Shown piece after piece: positions 39,854 to 51,724 of a stretch of 64,000 nucleotides of DNA. This DNA is from Grifola frondosa (lineage: Eukaryota; Basidiomycota; Agaricomycetes; Polyporales; Grifolaceae): positions 310,001 through 374,000 of the forward strand of contig LUGG01000022.1 of NCBI GenBank assembly GCA_001683735.1, read 5' to 3'. The translations under genes were made by a program, and so were the position numbers. The notes under the pieces were generated by a model. The model ran no database searches and was not told where the DNA came from. It saw only the letters and a program-made list of their open reading frames with translations. Each line of letters opens with the position of its first letter. Positions within the stretch are counted from its first letter, which is position 1.

Positions 39854-42800
39854 ATGTCAGCTCGCCGCAATCGTCCTACTGCGTTTGATGTTAGCTTTCC
39901 GACGGAAGCCGGTGGTGCTTCCACCTCGCTTAATGAGCAATCGCAGGCAGGTCCATCGAATTTGCCGTCAGCGCCTGCACGTTCTCTGTCAGGTATCCTG
40001 AATAGGACGATCAATAAACGAACACTCAGTGATGCACGTCTGCTTCCCTTGGTTGGTTCCCAATAAATTTCTTTGGGTTCCCACACAACTGACAGATCGT
40101 TAGGGGGTTAAGCGCCAACGGACTGGAGAGCCCGAGAGCAAGCCTGAGAAAGCGGTACATCCTGGCCCAAGTCAGTCTCTAAAATTTTGGCAGGCGTACT
40201 GCTAAACAATACTATTTTTTTTTTCACTTATAGAGGTTCGATATTCACCAGACAACCGAGACCTTAAGGAGAAGGCCGATTTACTAATTCTTGGAGAAGA
40301 GGAGCATGACGGAGCTGATGACAAGCCCATCCGAATGCTCTCAGACTTCTCCATATTTGATCCAAAGCACGGCCTGGAGCTGATCTCTCTCTCACTGCTG
40401 GACGTCGACGATACAACGGCCGACAATTTGAGGGCGCAGGATACGTCTCTCCGGTATTCATCAACGAGGAGGACATAGGACAGGAAGATGGCATAGATGA
40501 TGAGGAACCTATCAAGAACCTCCAGCGGCTCCGAACGAGTGCAATATTCAGGTATACAATTGATTATGAAGGCAGATGAGTAAGTTCAGTCATTCTTCTG
40601 TGATATCCCATGCGACTCATGTAAATTAGCCCCGTATACATTGAAACTCAGTATGGATGGTATGTGCTCAAAAACCCGGCCAAAATATATCGAAGGAGCT
40701 TCTTCGATTTCTATCGCCCTCGTCGGATTGCTCAAATCGTTATCTCCACTGCGGCTGAGAATCCAACATGGACCTATCGCGACTTTGAGGAGGCCTATAT
40801 CGGAGTCTTCGATGAACTTCTGGCGAGAGACTTCGAGTAGTGATATTCAGGACGCCGTGAGTAAATAGTTCAATTTGTAAATGACATGCTCAGATCCAGT
40901 CTATAGATTTTTATAGCGTCTGCCATCGAGAGCCATGAGGACGGAGAGGATCTCCTAGCTACTCCTCTTCTCCAGCATATTATTTCGCGAAGCTCGCTTT
41001 CACAATTGCGGCCATCCGAACGACCGCAACCACGACCACGGCCAATTACTCGCAAGGACCTAGTGGGAACGTTGATCTTGCGGTTCTGCGACCCGAAAAG
41101 CAGAATCGCACTCACGTTACTCCATTGATCGATAAACTCGCTCGTGGGCTGTTCCGTGAACATCTGGAAGTCGTTGGTCCTCGTCCAAAACGTCTAGATG
41201 AACGCGTGTTGAAGCAGCAGGCGCTTGAGGCACGCCTTCGCCTTCTCGATATGCTTGCAAGGACAATGAATGATAGACGCAAGATTGAGTTCCCTCACGC
41301 AAAGCAGCTGCAGCATCGTGATCGCGTCTACTGGGTGCAGTGATCATCGATGATGAATCATATTGTGTTTGTGCTTTCCTTTCGACTCATGTTGTCCTCC
41401 GCCGACAACAGTTCTCCCCAGGTTGGCGATGTAGTTTTGACTCAGGCGGGGTCATATCGCGATCGTAGAGTGCCCGACGTGCCGACGGATCTGGATAGCT
41501 TGCCTGATGACGCTACACTTCCGGATTTCTTCTGGTAAATTTTCTTTATCTCTACTTAGAACTTCTAACAGCGACTCAGGTTTGCGAGAATCATATATAT
41601 CGATCAGCAACGCAAGAAGCTGCATGTTCAGTGGTTCGAGCACTCATCGCAGACTTTCTTACAAGAAATTGGAAATCCTCAAGAACTATTCCTTTTCAAG
41701 ACTTGTGATCATGTTGACATCAAATTAGTTGTTGGCAAAGTCAAAGTCCATCGATTACCTGCGATGGAGGCTGAGGTCGGTCCTTTGGACTATTTCTACA
41801 AGTACGTTGTAGGGTGGCCATCGTTAGTACTTCACCTCACAAATTTCGACAGCTTTGTTTATGACGAAGCGGATGCCTCTTTTACGTCAGTAAATGACCT
41901 CAACAATTCACTCGCAGAGAGCCTCCGCCCGCCCAATAATTGTCCTGCGTGTCTCATCTTCGAACAGCAGAGTGAGGATGATTATGGTCGAAAAATTGAC
42001 AACGGTCGGGGTGTTGCCTATCGTGGGGAACGCTACCACGAGCACGATTTCGCTGTTATACAAACGGAAGATGGACCTGCCCAGATCGGCCAGATCATGG
42101 ATATCCGATTTTCATCCAGAGCGAGACAATTAGGTTCGACAGTCCTCACAGTGCGTGTGTTAGGTAGGACCAGCGACATCATCGATATTTTCCCCCGAGA
42201 TGTGCGTAGACATGAGATCAAGGACGAGGTATTTTGATTCTTTGTTTGTTTACGTACCTTGAGCTGATCCATACTAGCGCCATCTTTTCTTTACGGATGA
42301 AGTTGCAGATGTGTCTGTGGCAGATTTGGTTCACCGTTGTTCCGTGCGGCATTACTTGTCCGTGTCTGACCTCTCAAAGTGGTTAGCAGTTTCCCCCTTC
42401 CATTTCTATACGAAATATCACTTCCCATCACTCGACGTAAACGACTGGGATGACCGCACAGAATTGCTTCCCGATAATATACCTCAGTGCATGTCATGTT
42501 CTGAAGAAGACGAAAAACGCGTGAAGCAGCTAGAGGAGTTCATGCGACGGCGACGGCCGCTCAGAGCTCTCGATCCTTTCGGCGGCGTAGGTGCATTTGG
42601 CCTTGGTATGGAAGAGTCAGGTTGTATCAAAATGACCCACGCGGTCGAAATCTCTCCAAGCGCTGCGGAAACTCTACGGTATGCACTTGTACCCATCATG
42701 ATGTTGGGTTTACTCAAGCTTTTCCTGTGCAGACGGAACTCTCCGGGTACATTAGTTTACAACCAATGCTCGAATATTGTTCTGCGGTACGCAATAAAGG

Positions 42801-44507
42801 CGCACGAAGGCCATAATGTGGACATTCCCGAGAGTCTTGGAGATGGCAAACAGTTACCGCGACAAACCCCAGCTCCAGGAGAGATTGACTGTATTATTGC
42901 AGGCTTTCCATGGTATGCGTACTAGTCATCATTTTCGTTAGCTCATTAATTGTCGTGTGGTGCCTAGTCAACCGCATTCCCGTCTGAACATGTTCCAGAA
43001 GGCAAATGATAGGAAGAGCCATCTTATTCTGAACTTGTTGTCTTGGAATCGACTTCCTCCGCCCCAAGTTTTGCTATATGGAGAACGTGCGTGGGTTCCT
43101 CAGCTATAATCTGAATACGACACAGGCCGGACGTTATCGAGTAGAGGGTGGCATCAAGATGGGCGGGTTGAAGTTCCTAGTCCGTGCGCTGCTTGCAATG
43201 GGGTGTGTGTCTGCTCTCATTTTTCTAGACGGTCGCTTACTCTCCAAGTTAACGAAGGTATCAAGTCCATTTCTCGTTGCTGCAAGCCGCACATTATGGT
43301 ACTCCACAATCTCGCGTCCGCTTCTTCCTGATCGCCGCACTCCATGGGCATACTCTCCCTGCTTTCCCCCAGCCGACACACGATTTTCCTTTGCACGATG
43401 CTCTTGAGCTGAAGTTCCCGAATGGAATATCAATTCGGCCAATACGGACTGCGAATGGCCTGGCGCCTTGCAAATTCGTCTCAATTGACGATGCCATTGG
43501 CGACTTACCTCGTTTTGACTGGTGTGTTTCCTAGTTTAGGTTAGCTGCTCTATTCATGTCCGAAACCCATTCAGGAAGAATCCCCGTAAGCTGGAACTAT
43601 CCACTCGTCAATATCTCGACGACATTCCAGAGGAAGGCCATCGGAATATCCCAGCCATAGCCTGTGACCGTTCCAAACCATATTGTGGTCCTGCGAAGAC
43701 TGAACCGTACCACCATCGGAAGCCATTGACATCGTTTCAGGTGAGGTGCAGAATTCGTCCGACTACGGATTTACAGCACTTTACGAGAGTGCTGAAAGAA
43801 GAGACTGTGGAGCGGTGAGCAGGTACCTTCATCTTCACTGCTGTACTAAACTTGTCGTTGAACGTAGTGTTGTGAACATTCCATTGAACCCGAAAGCAGA
43901 CTATAAGAGTGAGCTCTCCCAAGCCTTCCAAGTTATCTGCAATTCAGTTCTTGTTCTCTCAAGGCCTGAATCCGTACCTGTGGGAATGGCAATTCTCCAA
44001 TCCCTCGTCCGCAGTCGCAAGGGATGGGTTTCGACCGGGTTCGTATTGTCTTGTTATTGTGGTAGAAAATATTAATCTCAGTATCAACATAGGTCTATAT
44101 GGTCGTCTTGATAAGGACGGCTGGTTCCAGACTACCGTGACGAATGTTGAGCCAACGGCAAAGCAAAGTTGGGTCCTCAATCCATACGTGCGTCATTTCG
44201 AACTGCACTGTCAGGCCGTTATGAAACGTCACTGCTAGTGCAAACGTGTCGTCACTGTCCGTGAGCTTGCACGATCTCAGGGATTCCCAGACCATTTCGT
44301 GTTCTACTCTATGCATAGTGATGTAAAGACAGTAAGTTTTATGGCCTTTCAATTCGTATTCCTCGTATCAATCCTTTATGGTAGATGCAACGCCAAATTG
44401 GCAACGCTGTACCCTGGCCAGTTGCCGCGGCCTTGGGACGGGAACTAAGGCAAACATTATTCAGGCAGTGGCAAAGGGATCAAGAAGAGGCAATTGTCGT
44501 TGAATGA
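39854..44507 (+). CDS. DNMT1: DNA (cytosine-5) methyltransferase, DNMT1 type (RFD, two BAH domains, C5-MTase)
   Basis: This maintenance-type enzyme copies CpG methylation onto daughter strands. The start MSARRNRPTAFDVSFPTEAG opens a short N-terminus. The replication-foci domain reads ADLLILGEEEHDG, MLSDFSIFDPKHGLELISL, YIETQYGWYVLKNPAKIY, FDFYRPRRIAQIVI, then VTPLIDKLARGLFREHLEVV. BAH1 is about 41400-41870 (VGDVVLTQAGS, FFWFARIIYIDQ), BAH2 about 42020-42300 (HDFAVIQTED). The catalytic domain holds motif I ALDPFGGVGAFGLGMEESG, motif IV FPCQPHSRLN (the catalytic Cys codon is split by the intron at about 42912-42968), motif VI ENVRGFL, motif VIII QAAHYGTPQSRVRFF and motif X QIGNAVPWPVAAALG. The stop is at 44507. 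As given the frame needs fixes at about 40440, 40571, 40830, 41043, 41340 and 43047. Catalytic residues are all present. Confidence 0.92.
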
Positions 44508-44746
44508 GCGTCTGGAAATTACATAGACATCATTCGCAGATATTGAAAGACGATTCTTTGGCTTCCCTGCGATTGCAAGACGTCATCCGCAGAGGATGCA
44601 CATGCTCATATTTTATGGATTTCATGACTACGATCTACCAGGGATCCAGCTGGCAATATTACATTTGAATTTCAGTCCAAATATGTCTACGGTAGAATTG
44701 AAGCTCTGAAGTCCATTAGAGTCCATAGCATAGTCACAAAATCTGC
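44508..44746. terminator. Convergent 3' flank between DNMT1 and metallophosphoesterase B
   Basis: About 240 bases separate the two stop codons of these convergent genes, so both 3' ends lie here. No specific polyadenylation element was assigned. Confidence 0.4.
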
Positions 44747-46976
44747 TCATGATATCCACCATGCCAGAACACACCACAGTAACACCGATGGCCATGCAAC
44801 AGACAGTACGTCTAATCCTAGTTCCATAACAATTGCCCTTCCACTGCTCCGCGCGGCGGAGGTCCGCGTATCCCTGTCTATGCGGATTCGTAGAGGGTGT
44901 GGGATCAAGGCAGGAATAGTTACGCGTCTCCGTCGACCGCCGAAGACGAAGCTCCAAGACCACCTCTCCCTCTGATTTCGTCCAGACGGTGGAGGATCGC
45001 TAACGAGGAGGGGGGAACGAAGAAAATACGACGTTGCGCCTTCAGCCATGTGTTCGGACGCCGAATCGTCGCTGGGGTGTCGAATGGGAGAGACGGCTCG
45101 GCGCATAGCGTATTGCGGAGAAGCGCATGTGTCGTACTCGTCATTTGTTTCACAGTCCAAAAGTGGCGAGGCCATTGGCGGGAGGAGAGGTGTCCCCGGG
45201 CGCGTAGACGCATAGTATGTCGGAGGAACACTCGTGTCTTTCCTGTCTCTACTTGTGAGGGGTGCGCGGAGCGTCGATGGTAGATTGCCCCGCGGGCTGT
45301 CCTTGGACACGTGTGGCATAGTGTGCATCCTTATTGCGAACCCAGGTGTCATGGGCGTCCATATGGGTGAAGAGGGTGACTGCGGGTATGACAATGTACC
45401 CGACCTGGATGGCAGCGGCGAATATGGACTGTGGGGTTGGCGAGTGGAGAAAGGAAGTGTGGGTGCTCGGAATGCACGTAATTTAGATATAAGTAAGACG
45501 AACACTGTGAAGAACATGAATGGTATATAACGGGTGGTATAGACCCCCAGATAGTCTGGGAGGAAGCATGGAGTGTCTGCAATAGAGGGTACTGAGGGAG
45601 AAGGAGGGGTGGCGACGAGAAGATGGAATCCTGGTCTGCGTATCTCGCTTGACTGCGCAAACGCTTTGACTGTGACTTCTCGAACGGTGGAAGCGAAGGT
45701 GTTCAGGTTAGCTTCCGACTTCGATTGCTCAACAGCAGTCGGTCGATGCGAAAATGTATGAGTGTAGTCGCAGTAATCCCTGTCGTCTGCGCTGTGTAGT
45801 GCTCCCCTTGTTAACAACTGAGCACATAAGTCAAGGAAGGTGATAGTCCTACCTAAAGAGAAGAGAGGGTCGCAACGTCTGTAACAAGAAGGAACTAGTC
45901 TTTTTCCCTAGCGTATTTTGATATCCGGGGCCGACACCACGACGTATCGTTCCTTTTTCGCGCAGAGGACCGCATGATGCGCTGTCAGGCCGATAAAGGG
46001 GGATGTGTGTAAACAGAATGATGGGATGAATTTTCTCTTCTAGAACGTAAGGCAATTGAGTAATCTGAACGCAGATCAAATCAGACAACATACCATCACT
46101 GAGAGATTTTACGAACTCTATGGGACCATTTGCGATCGGTGTCCAGAATTCAAAATCCTTATTCGCTGCTGCGCGCTTGTAGTCCTCTTCTGCAAGACCT
46201 GATGCGTCTAACAACACGAACGTGTTGTTACGCACGGACACACGCTGATTTAAGGGTCCGAAATGAGTGGAATACCTATTGCGAACATGCCGTGCAGAAA
46301 GTGGATCGGCATTCAAGCTACATGGGGATCAGTATGGTTTCCGAGCCGACACAATCAGTCCAACAGACTTACCCCACGTCATTGTTTCCTGGCAGGTAAT
46401 ATCGGGGTATGGAGTTGTTAAAATGAAACATGTCCTTGAACTTTCGATAGTTCAATTCGTATCTTTAGAAATAAATGGCTTGTGAGAATGCATGCACAGC
46501 TGTTATGTATTAACGAAGGAAACAAACAACATACTCATCGTCAGTTTTGATGCGCCTCCAGGAGGCCAACATGTCTCCGAGGAAGATGATCATATCAGGA
46601 TGAAGCCGAGATGCATAATGCCAGCCTCTTTTCAGACTAAGATCAAGAAGAAACTGTGGCACCACCATAGCCCATGTCTGTCTTGAGGATGGGACATAAC
46701 GAACTTGCGGATCGGCGATCAAAAGAACGTGTGTGGGTCTATCCGAATTCTAAAAGCTGTGTCAATGCCAGCCAGGAAAAAAAGATCAAATAGTACCAAA
46801 TCATTGGGCCATCTGCAGGATGCAAGGCTGAAATGAAATATACCGAGTTCATTCCATGCGACAGACGTGAACCACAAAAATCGAAGCCAGCCAATGAGAC
46901 CCAGATTAGCTAAGAACGCCCCAAAACGCCGCTGCAGATGGGTTCTGTGAAGACAGCTGAACATTATGGTCCGCAT
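44747..46976 (-). CDS. Cdc1/Ted1/MPPE1-family paralogue B, metal-binding motifs degraded (probable pseudoenzyme)
   Basis: This gene is clearly homologous to paralogue A through FGPLNQRVSVRNNTFVLLDA, GPLREKGTIRRGVGPGYQN and VREVTVKAF. The first ATG in frame is at 46976 (MRTIMFSCLHRTHLQRRF); a slightly longer frame has only a TTG start. A membrane segment (LGLIGWLRFLWFTSVAWNEL) comes first, then LLIADPQV. Three motifs differ from A: FLGDMLASWR instead of FLGDMMDDGR, PGNNDVG instead of PGNHDIG, and SADDRDYCDY instead of SGDDHDYCEY. These lose the GNHD histidine and the GDDHD glycine and histidine, so catalysis looks impaired. A long disordered Ser/Pro-rich tail sits between the two C-terminal membrane segments (RYIPFMFFTVFVLL; VAWPSVLLWCVLAWWIS). 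All splice junctions keep frame, so the gene is intact rather than decayed. Confidence 0.8.
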
Positions 46977-47798
46977 ATTGAGTCGCGACGTGGTTGCGAA
47001 CTCCGGGGGATCCCCTGAATTCGGGCGCCGCAAGTTTGAATGTGGTGCCTTATGCCACTTTAGGTCGCTCTCACGCTTGCCCTGAGAACCAGCGTCGGCA
47101 GGAACGATAGTGCAGATACGGAGTGAACAGAGAAGAGTATCCGGCTGGAGGTGGTGAGGGGTGAGAGGATGATATTGGGTTGCTCATCTCGAACTTTCGA
47201 ACGCCAATCGACGTGTCAATGTCAACACTTTCCAAAACCGTCATACTGTGACGGACATATGTGACAATTGTCACATGACCGTGTCGCTTGGCGGTCGCGG
47301 CGAATGAACGTAGTGGCCAAAGATGACTCTATTGGCGCGTCGTCGTAATGACATATCTATGAAAGTCAAATATAAGCGTTTCATATCATACAGCACCCCG
47401 GATGTGTATCGGAACTGGACAGTTTCCAGCGCAGAGTGGCAGTAGAGCTACTAATATACATGATGTGAGAGGCGAGAGTACTTGAACAAAAGGAATCCCG
47501 AGAATTTCAGTCGGCAAGGACAACCAAAGTATTCATGGTTGACCTTCGAGTAGTACTGACTTTGGGAAATTATTGAAGTCCGGCTAAACTTCGCGCTCTT
47601 GGCCAAATCGACTGATCGCTCCAAATAGGGGACCAGCGCATACAGTGCCAGTGCATGCAAATTAGGGGAACACTACATTTCAAAAAATTTGATAGAAAAC
47701 AAAGAGGAGTCACTCAACAACATCATATAGAATGATTCCAGAATAAGTCATACAAGCCAACCAAGGCTATCCGAGGGCATAGTCCGAGTATCCAGCAC
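46977..47798. other. Intergenic stretch, nothing recognised
   Basis: About 820 bases between the paralogue B start and the BSD gene stop, both on minus. It should include the paralogue B promoter and BSD 3' UTR. A TGTGACA/TGTCACA-rich patch lies at about 47250-47280. ORFs are short with no motif. Confidence 0.4.
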
Positions 47799-49546
47799 TC
47801 ATTCCCAGTCACTGTCGGCATCATCACCCGCTTCTTCTTTCTCTCCTTCTACGGCTTTCGCATCCGCTTTGGTCTCGACGCCGCTCCCATTGTTGCTGAC
47901 CTGCGACGAGACAACGTCATAACTATCCTCACTGCTTTGCCGCGGACTCTGATTTCCTGGTGTTGAAGTATATGAGTGAGCAGTAGGCGAGAGTGCGCTT
48001 GTGACCGGCGTCAATGGTATAAGGGGCGAAGACAGCTCGGCAGGTGTCTCTGAATTGATGGGAGGGCTTCCTACAGGTGGAGGATGTAGCGTAGCCGGGA
48101 CTGCCTTTGTAATGGGGGACTTGGGATCGTCGTCGTCATCTTCCCAGCTGAAGTCTTCTTCGTTGTCGACCGTTCCTATGCATCCATTATGAGAACACTG
48201 TCAGCAGGGCAGCCAATCTTTCTTACCTTGAATGATGGCCTTCCGCCTTGCTTCCTCCTGCTCCACTTGATGTACACGGAAGAAGTAACGAATCCAGAAT
48301 GTCTCAATAGGCATCACCGAAGGTACTGAACAATATGTCATGATGAGGAAGGAATGGCGGGCACCAAAACAAAACTCACCGAGCACATCCTTCGTTGCAC
48401 TCAGCGCCTGACCATCTACTGGATCAGCCAGAGCCTTCTCAATCGCAGTCTTCCACTCTGCGCCATCAATGCCGTCCTCTTTCGAGCTCACCGCCGTTGC
48501 TACCCAGTTCTCATATAGCTGCCGAACTTTCTCATCGGCTTCTGGGTCAACTCTGATCACCTCGGGATCATATCTAAGCTGCTTCAGCAACGACTCCGCC
48601 CGCGTAGCAACTGCGCGAAGACCGTCAACAGATGGCCTGCCGGAACTGGATGAAGAGCGGCCCTCTTTCTCCTTGCCTTTACCCTTTCCTGAGGCATCTC
48701 CTCCCCAAGACATTGGCAACATCCATACATCTGTACCATCCCACACAACTCCTGGGCTCCCCGGAGCACCAGTGGCGCCGCCCTCCTCGGGGGGCACAAC
48801 GCGGACGGCGTCCTTGAGAAATTCGCCCGCTTCACGTAGGATGTCCTCGCTGCGTTGTACATATTCTTCCGTTGCGCCTTGAACACGCTGGAGCTCTGCA
48901 GAGAGCGTGCTGCGCAGTTGTGCGAAGTCGATCGCAGAGAGGCTGCCCGTCCGCGCATGTTGAAGAGACTCAGGCAATTGGCTTTGGACGGTGGCGACGA
49001 GGTTGGGCGGAAGAGAAGCTTGGAGGCGTGCAAAAAGAGTTTGGGGCTGTGATTGAGGGGAGATGGAACGAGGATTGTTACTGTCCTCAATAGCTGAAGC
49101 TGTTTCGGTTGAAGTTGATTCGGATGAGGATGCTAGAGGCTCAGTCTCCGTAGAGGGACCTGGTGAAGGTTGCTCTGAAGGAGAAGGAGATGAATTCTCA
49201 GCGGTCGCAGTGGAAGGCGGTGCCTCTGCGGTGAGCTTGGTGAGCTCCTTCTGCGCCTGGGAGACCACCTCGCCAAGGTCCTTCTGAGCTTGGAAGACGA
49301 CTTCGCCAATGTCCTTCCGTGCAGCTTCAAATGCTGTTTGGCTCTATGAAGTATAAAGTAACCTTGAGTTTACGGATACAGCTAACACTATGGCGGAACA
49401 AGGCGCCGTACTTGTTTCCGAAAGCCGCCCCAGAACCGACTCAGTTGCCCGACGACTTGTGACACTTCTTCGTTCAGAGATTGCTCGGGCTGGTTTGTTG
49501 GAGGGGTTGTCGTGCCTGAGACATCATACGCATCGAAGAAGTTCAT
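47799..49546 (-). CDS. BSD-domain-containing protein (Dos2-like)
   Basis: Starts MNFFDAYDVSGTTTPPTNQP at 49546. The N-terminal part has an amphipathic helix (VSQVVGQLSRFWGGFRKQ) and two near-repeats (DIGEVVFQAQKDLGEVVSQA). A Ser/Pro-rich linker and a helical segment (LSAIDFAQLRSTLSAELQRV) follow. The BSD domain is near 48600-48240: VPSVMPIETFWIRYFFRVHQ carries the Trp/Phe/Tyr pattern of that fold. The tail is acidic (EEDFSWEDDDDDPKSP) and ends DDADSDWE at 47799, like the acidic WE ends of many fungal BSD proteins. Introns at about 49410-49340, 48385-48328 and 48228-48175 join in frame. BSD proteins include TFIIH p62 and the synapse-associated SYAP1/Dos2 group; the lone BSD with N-terminal helices fits the latter. 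The role is unknown. Confidence 0.8.
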
Positions 49547-50233
49547 GGTTGAGGAAAGATCATTCAAGGAGGTAGATAATTAAGTAGAAGTTGTTTAACT
49601 AACAACTATAGAACCGTGACCCAGGTAAACACCTAAGCTTAGTTACTGATCTAAAGCATCGTATTGGTTCTTCTTCCGTTATATTCACGGTTCTGTCACG
49701 CACATTTACTGTTTCGTCACGCCGCCCCCACGCTGGGGTTTACGGTCTCGAAGTAACGCATCACCTGACCGTTCCCGGCGCCCAAAGCGTGACGGTCCTG
49801 CCATGCCGCCGTGCAGGTACGCGAGACTGTAAATCCGAGACCGTGAATTTACCCCATCACGCAAAATTTCGCGCGCGCTCTCGCGCGGCGCCCTGCGAAA
49901 TTCCACCCCCTCCTCAGCTTCATTCTCACCGGTAAATTCACGGTTTCAGCGCGTCAATTTATGGTTTCGCCTCGCGCCTCGGTGGCTGCCTCGCCGCAAA
50001 CATGTATTGGCCTCCCTCTCCCTTGTCGCACCCCATTTTCCCTCAAATTTTGATGATCTGTATTTGATAGTGCTCTATATTGGTCCCAAAATAAATTTGT
50101 ATTTTATAATGTTCTTGGGACTGCTGTTTGAGGCAGTCACTCGCTGGGCACTCAAGCCTGGGGCAGGTGACCGCTTCGTGACATCCGTGACCCCGTGTAA
50201 CACTCACGGTTTGAGACCGTAAATTTGGCCCAA
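49547..50233. repeat. Non-coding tract of inverted ACCGTGAATTTACC-like motifs, possible transposon remnant or MITE
   Basis: The tract left of the transposon copies contains no gene. It carries several copies, in both orientations, of a word like ACCGTGAATTTA or TAAATTCACGGT (about 49689, 49841, 49933 and 50205-50226), plus words around GTCACG. A 17-base inverted repeat with one mismatch pairs 49837-49853 with 49931-49947. Such clusters suggest a non-autonomous element or an older insertion that the 6.1 kb element landed beside. Ends and target duplications could not be fixed. Confidence 0.5.
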
Positions 50234-50744
50234 CTCAGCGAAAAATTGGTCATACCAAGAGGTTTGCCCGCCGTAGGCGGGCCGGAAATGGCCAGGAGAG
50301 GTCTCCGGAGTTGCCAGATTAGGTAGCAAGAGTGGTCTCCATACGTATTGAAGTTTGCACTTCATCACTTTTAAATATTTATATCATACATCTATAACTA
50401 TGTTTTCATCATAAAACATATCAATATCCAACATTTTCAACTGCTATATGTCAAGAAGTTTAGCACGAACAACCACCGACAAACTTCATCCTTCATTGCC
50501 TTATTTGGTTTGCACTCTGTGCTTCCTCACCTCCTTAAGCGCCACATCATCAAATGGGATAGGCTTCGAATACTGACACGGCGGGCACGTCGTTATGTAT
50601 CGTCTAGGTACAACTAATCTGACGAGCTGGCTACCTTCATGTCTGTCGTGACTGCCTACTCCCCTATCTATTGAGAACCTTACTAATACTGCCGACGGCG
50701 TACTCCTTCAAGTCGACCATCATCTTCATTCACCTGAACCCACC

Positions 50745-51349
50745 ATGTACTCCTCCCTTGATGCCCTTCACGGGCGTGTAACTTGGCCACTTGACTCTCT
50801 CAGTGGGCCTCTCGGCTCTCATATATTTTTTGCACCCCATCCCGAGGAGGCTGGACATTGGACCTGCTCGGTCAACCTGAACCCTCCTGTTGAACTTTCA
50901 AACTTCGAGCTTAGCTTTTGCCCAGTTGCTTTTGAAGTGGTCGGGCATATTGCAGTCGAGGATTGCCATCTTACCGGATGCGGGCCATTAGTGGAAGACA
51001 GCGGGAACTTGCCAGTGACAGCTTCGTGCTGGATTGAGGCACTTCCCGACTTCGGATCAGAAATCTATTGGCGGCGGATTAAACCGGCAGCTGAAGTCAT
51101 TGCTAATGCTGCCCCGGGACCTGTCAATATGTCGCACATCTTCCGCGCTGATCCCACAAATGAGGCTGTGAAGCTGCAAATTGTGTGGCCCTTCCGTGCG
51201 TACTCAGCGCAGGTAAGCAGCTCTTTCATATTATCAATGTCTCGAGACTCATTGCAATGCACAACATAGCCTCTCTTGAATACATTACCAATTTTTGACA
51301 GATATGGGGAGCCATGCATTCCCAGTTCACCCGCCGAAGTCCCGCATGA
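50745..51349 (+). CDS. Small element-encoded protein of unknown function, copy 1
   Basis: The ATG at 50745 opens MYSSLDALHGRVTWPLDSLS and about 156 codons up to the intron near 51213-51301; exon 2 adds IWGAMHSQFTRRSPA and a stop at 51349. The protein is about 170 residues with spaced cysteines (HWTCSV, SFCPVAF, DCHLTGCG) and no recognised domain. It precedes the transposase-like gene on the same strand and is repeated identically in copy 2, so it travels with the element. A role as an accessory factor is inference. Confidence 0.6.
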
Positions 51350-51724
51350 CTGTCCTGTCCGAGCACTGTTCTATCTCGACTGTAACTTGTTACATGGCGA
51401 GTTTTTTCTCCATGCTCAGTTAGATACATTATGGATCCTCTAACCATCATGAGCTTATGGATGAAATCAGTATGCTCAAATGTCAGATTTCTGACATTTT
51501 CTTCTTACTTGCAGAATTTGTATGAGTAGTTCTAGGGCTCCCTTTGATTTGTATTTGTATGTACATAGCCGCTAGGGAATGGTTCCGAAGTTAGGCAATT
51601 TTATTCGCTAAGAGTGTCTGCTTAACCGAACAGTTTCAGAGTGTGGTGAGCTCCGACGACACGGACAATATCCATGGTTGTGTCATGATCGAGAGCTCCC
51701 CGCCGTCTTACTCCCTTCCACATC

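Noticed and set aside
46977..47033. A longer N-terminus for metallophosphoesterase paralogue B starting at 47033.
   Set aside because: The frame begins with TTG; the first ATG in frame is at 46976 and already precedes the membrane segment.
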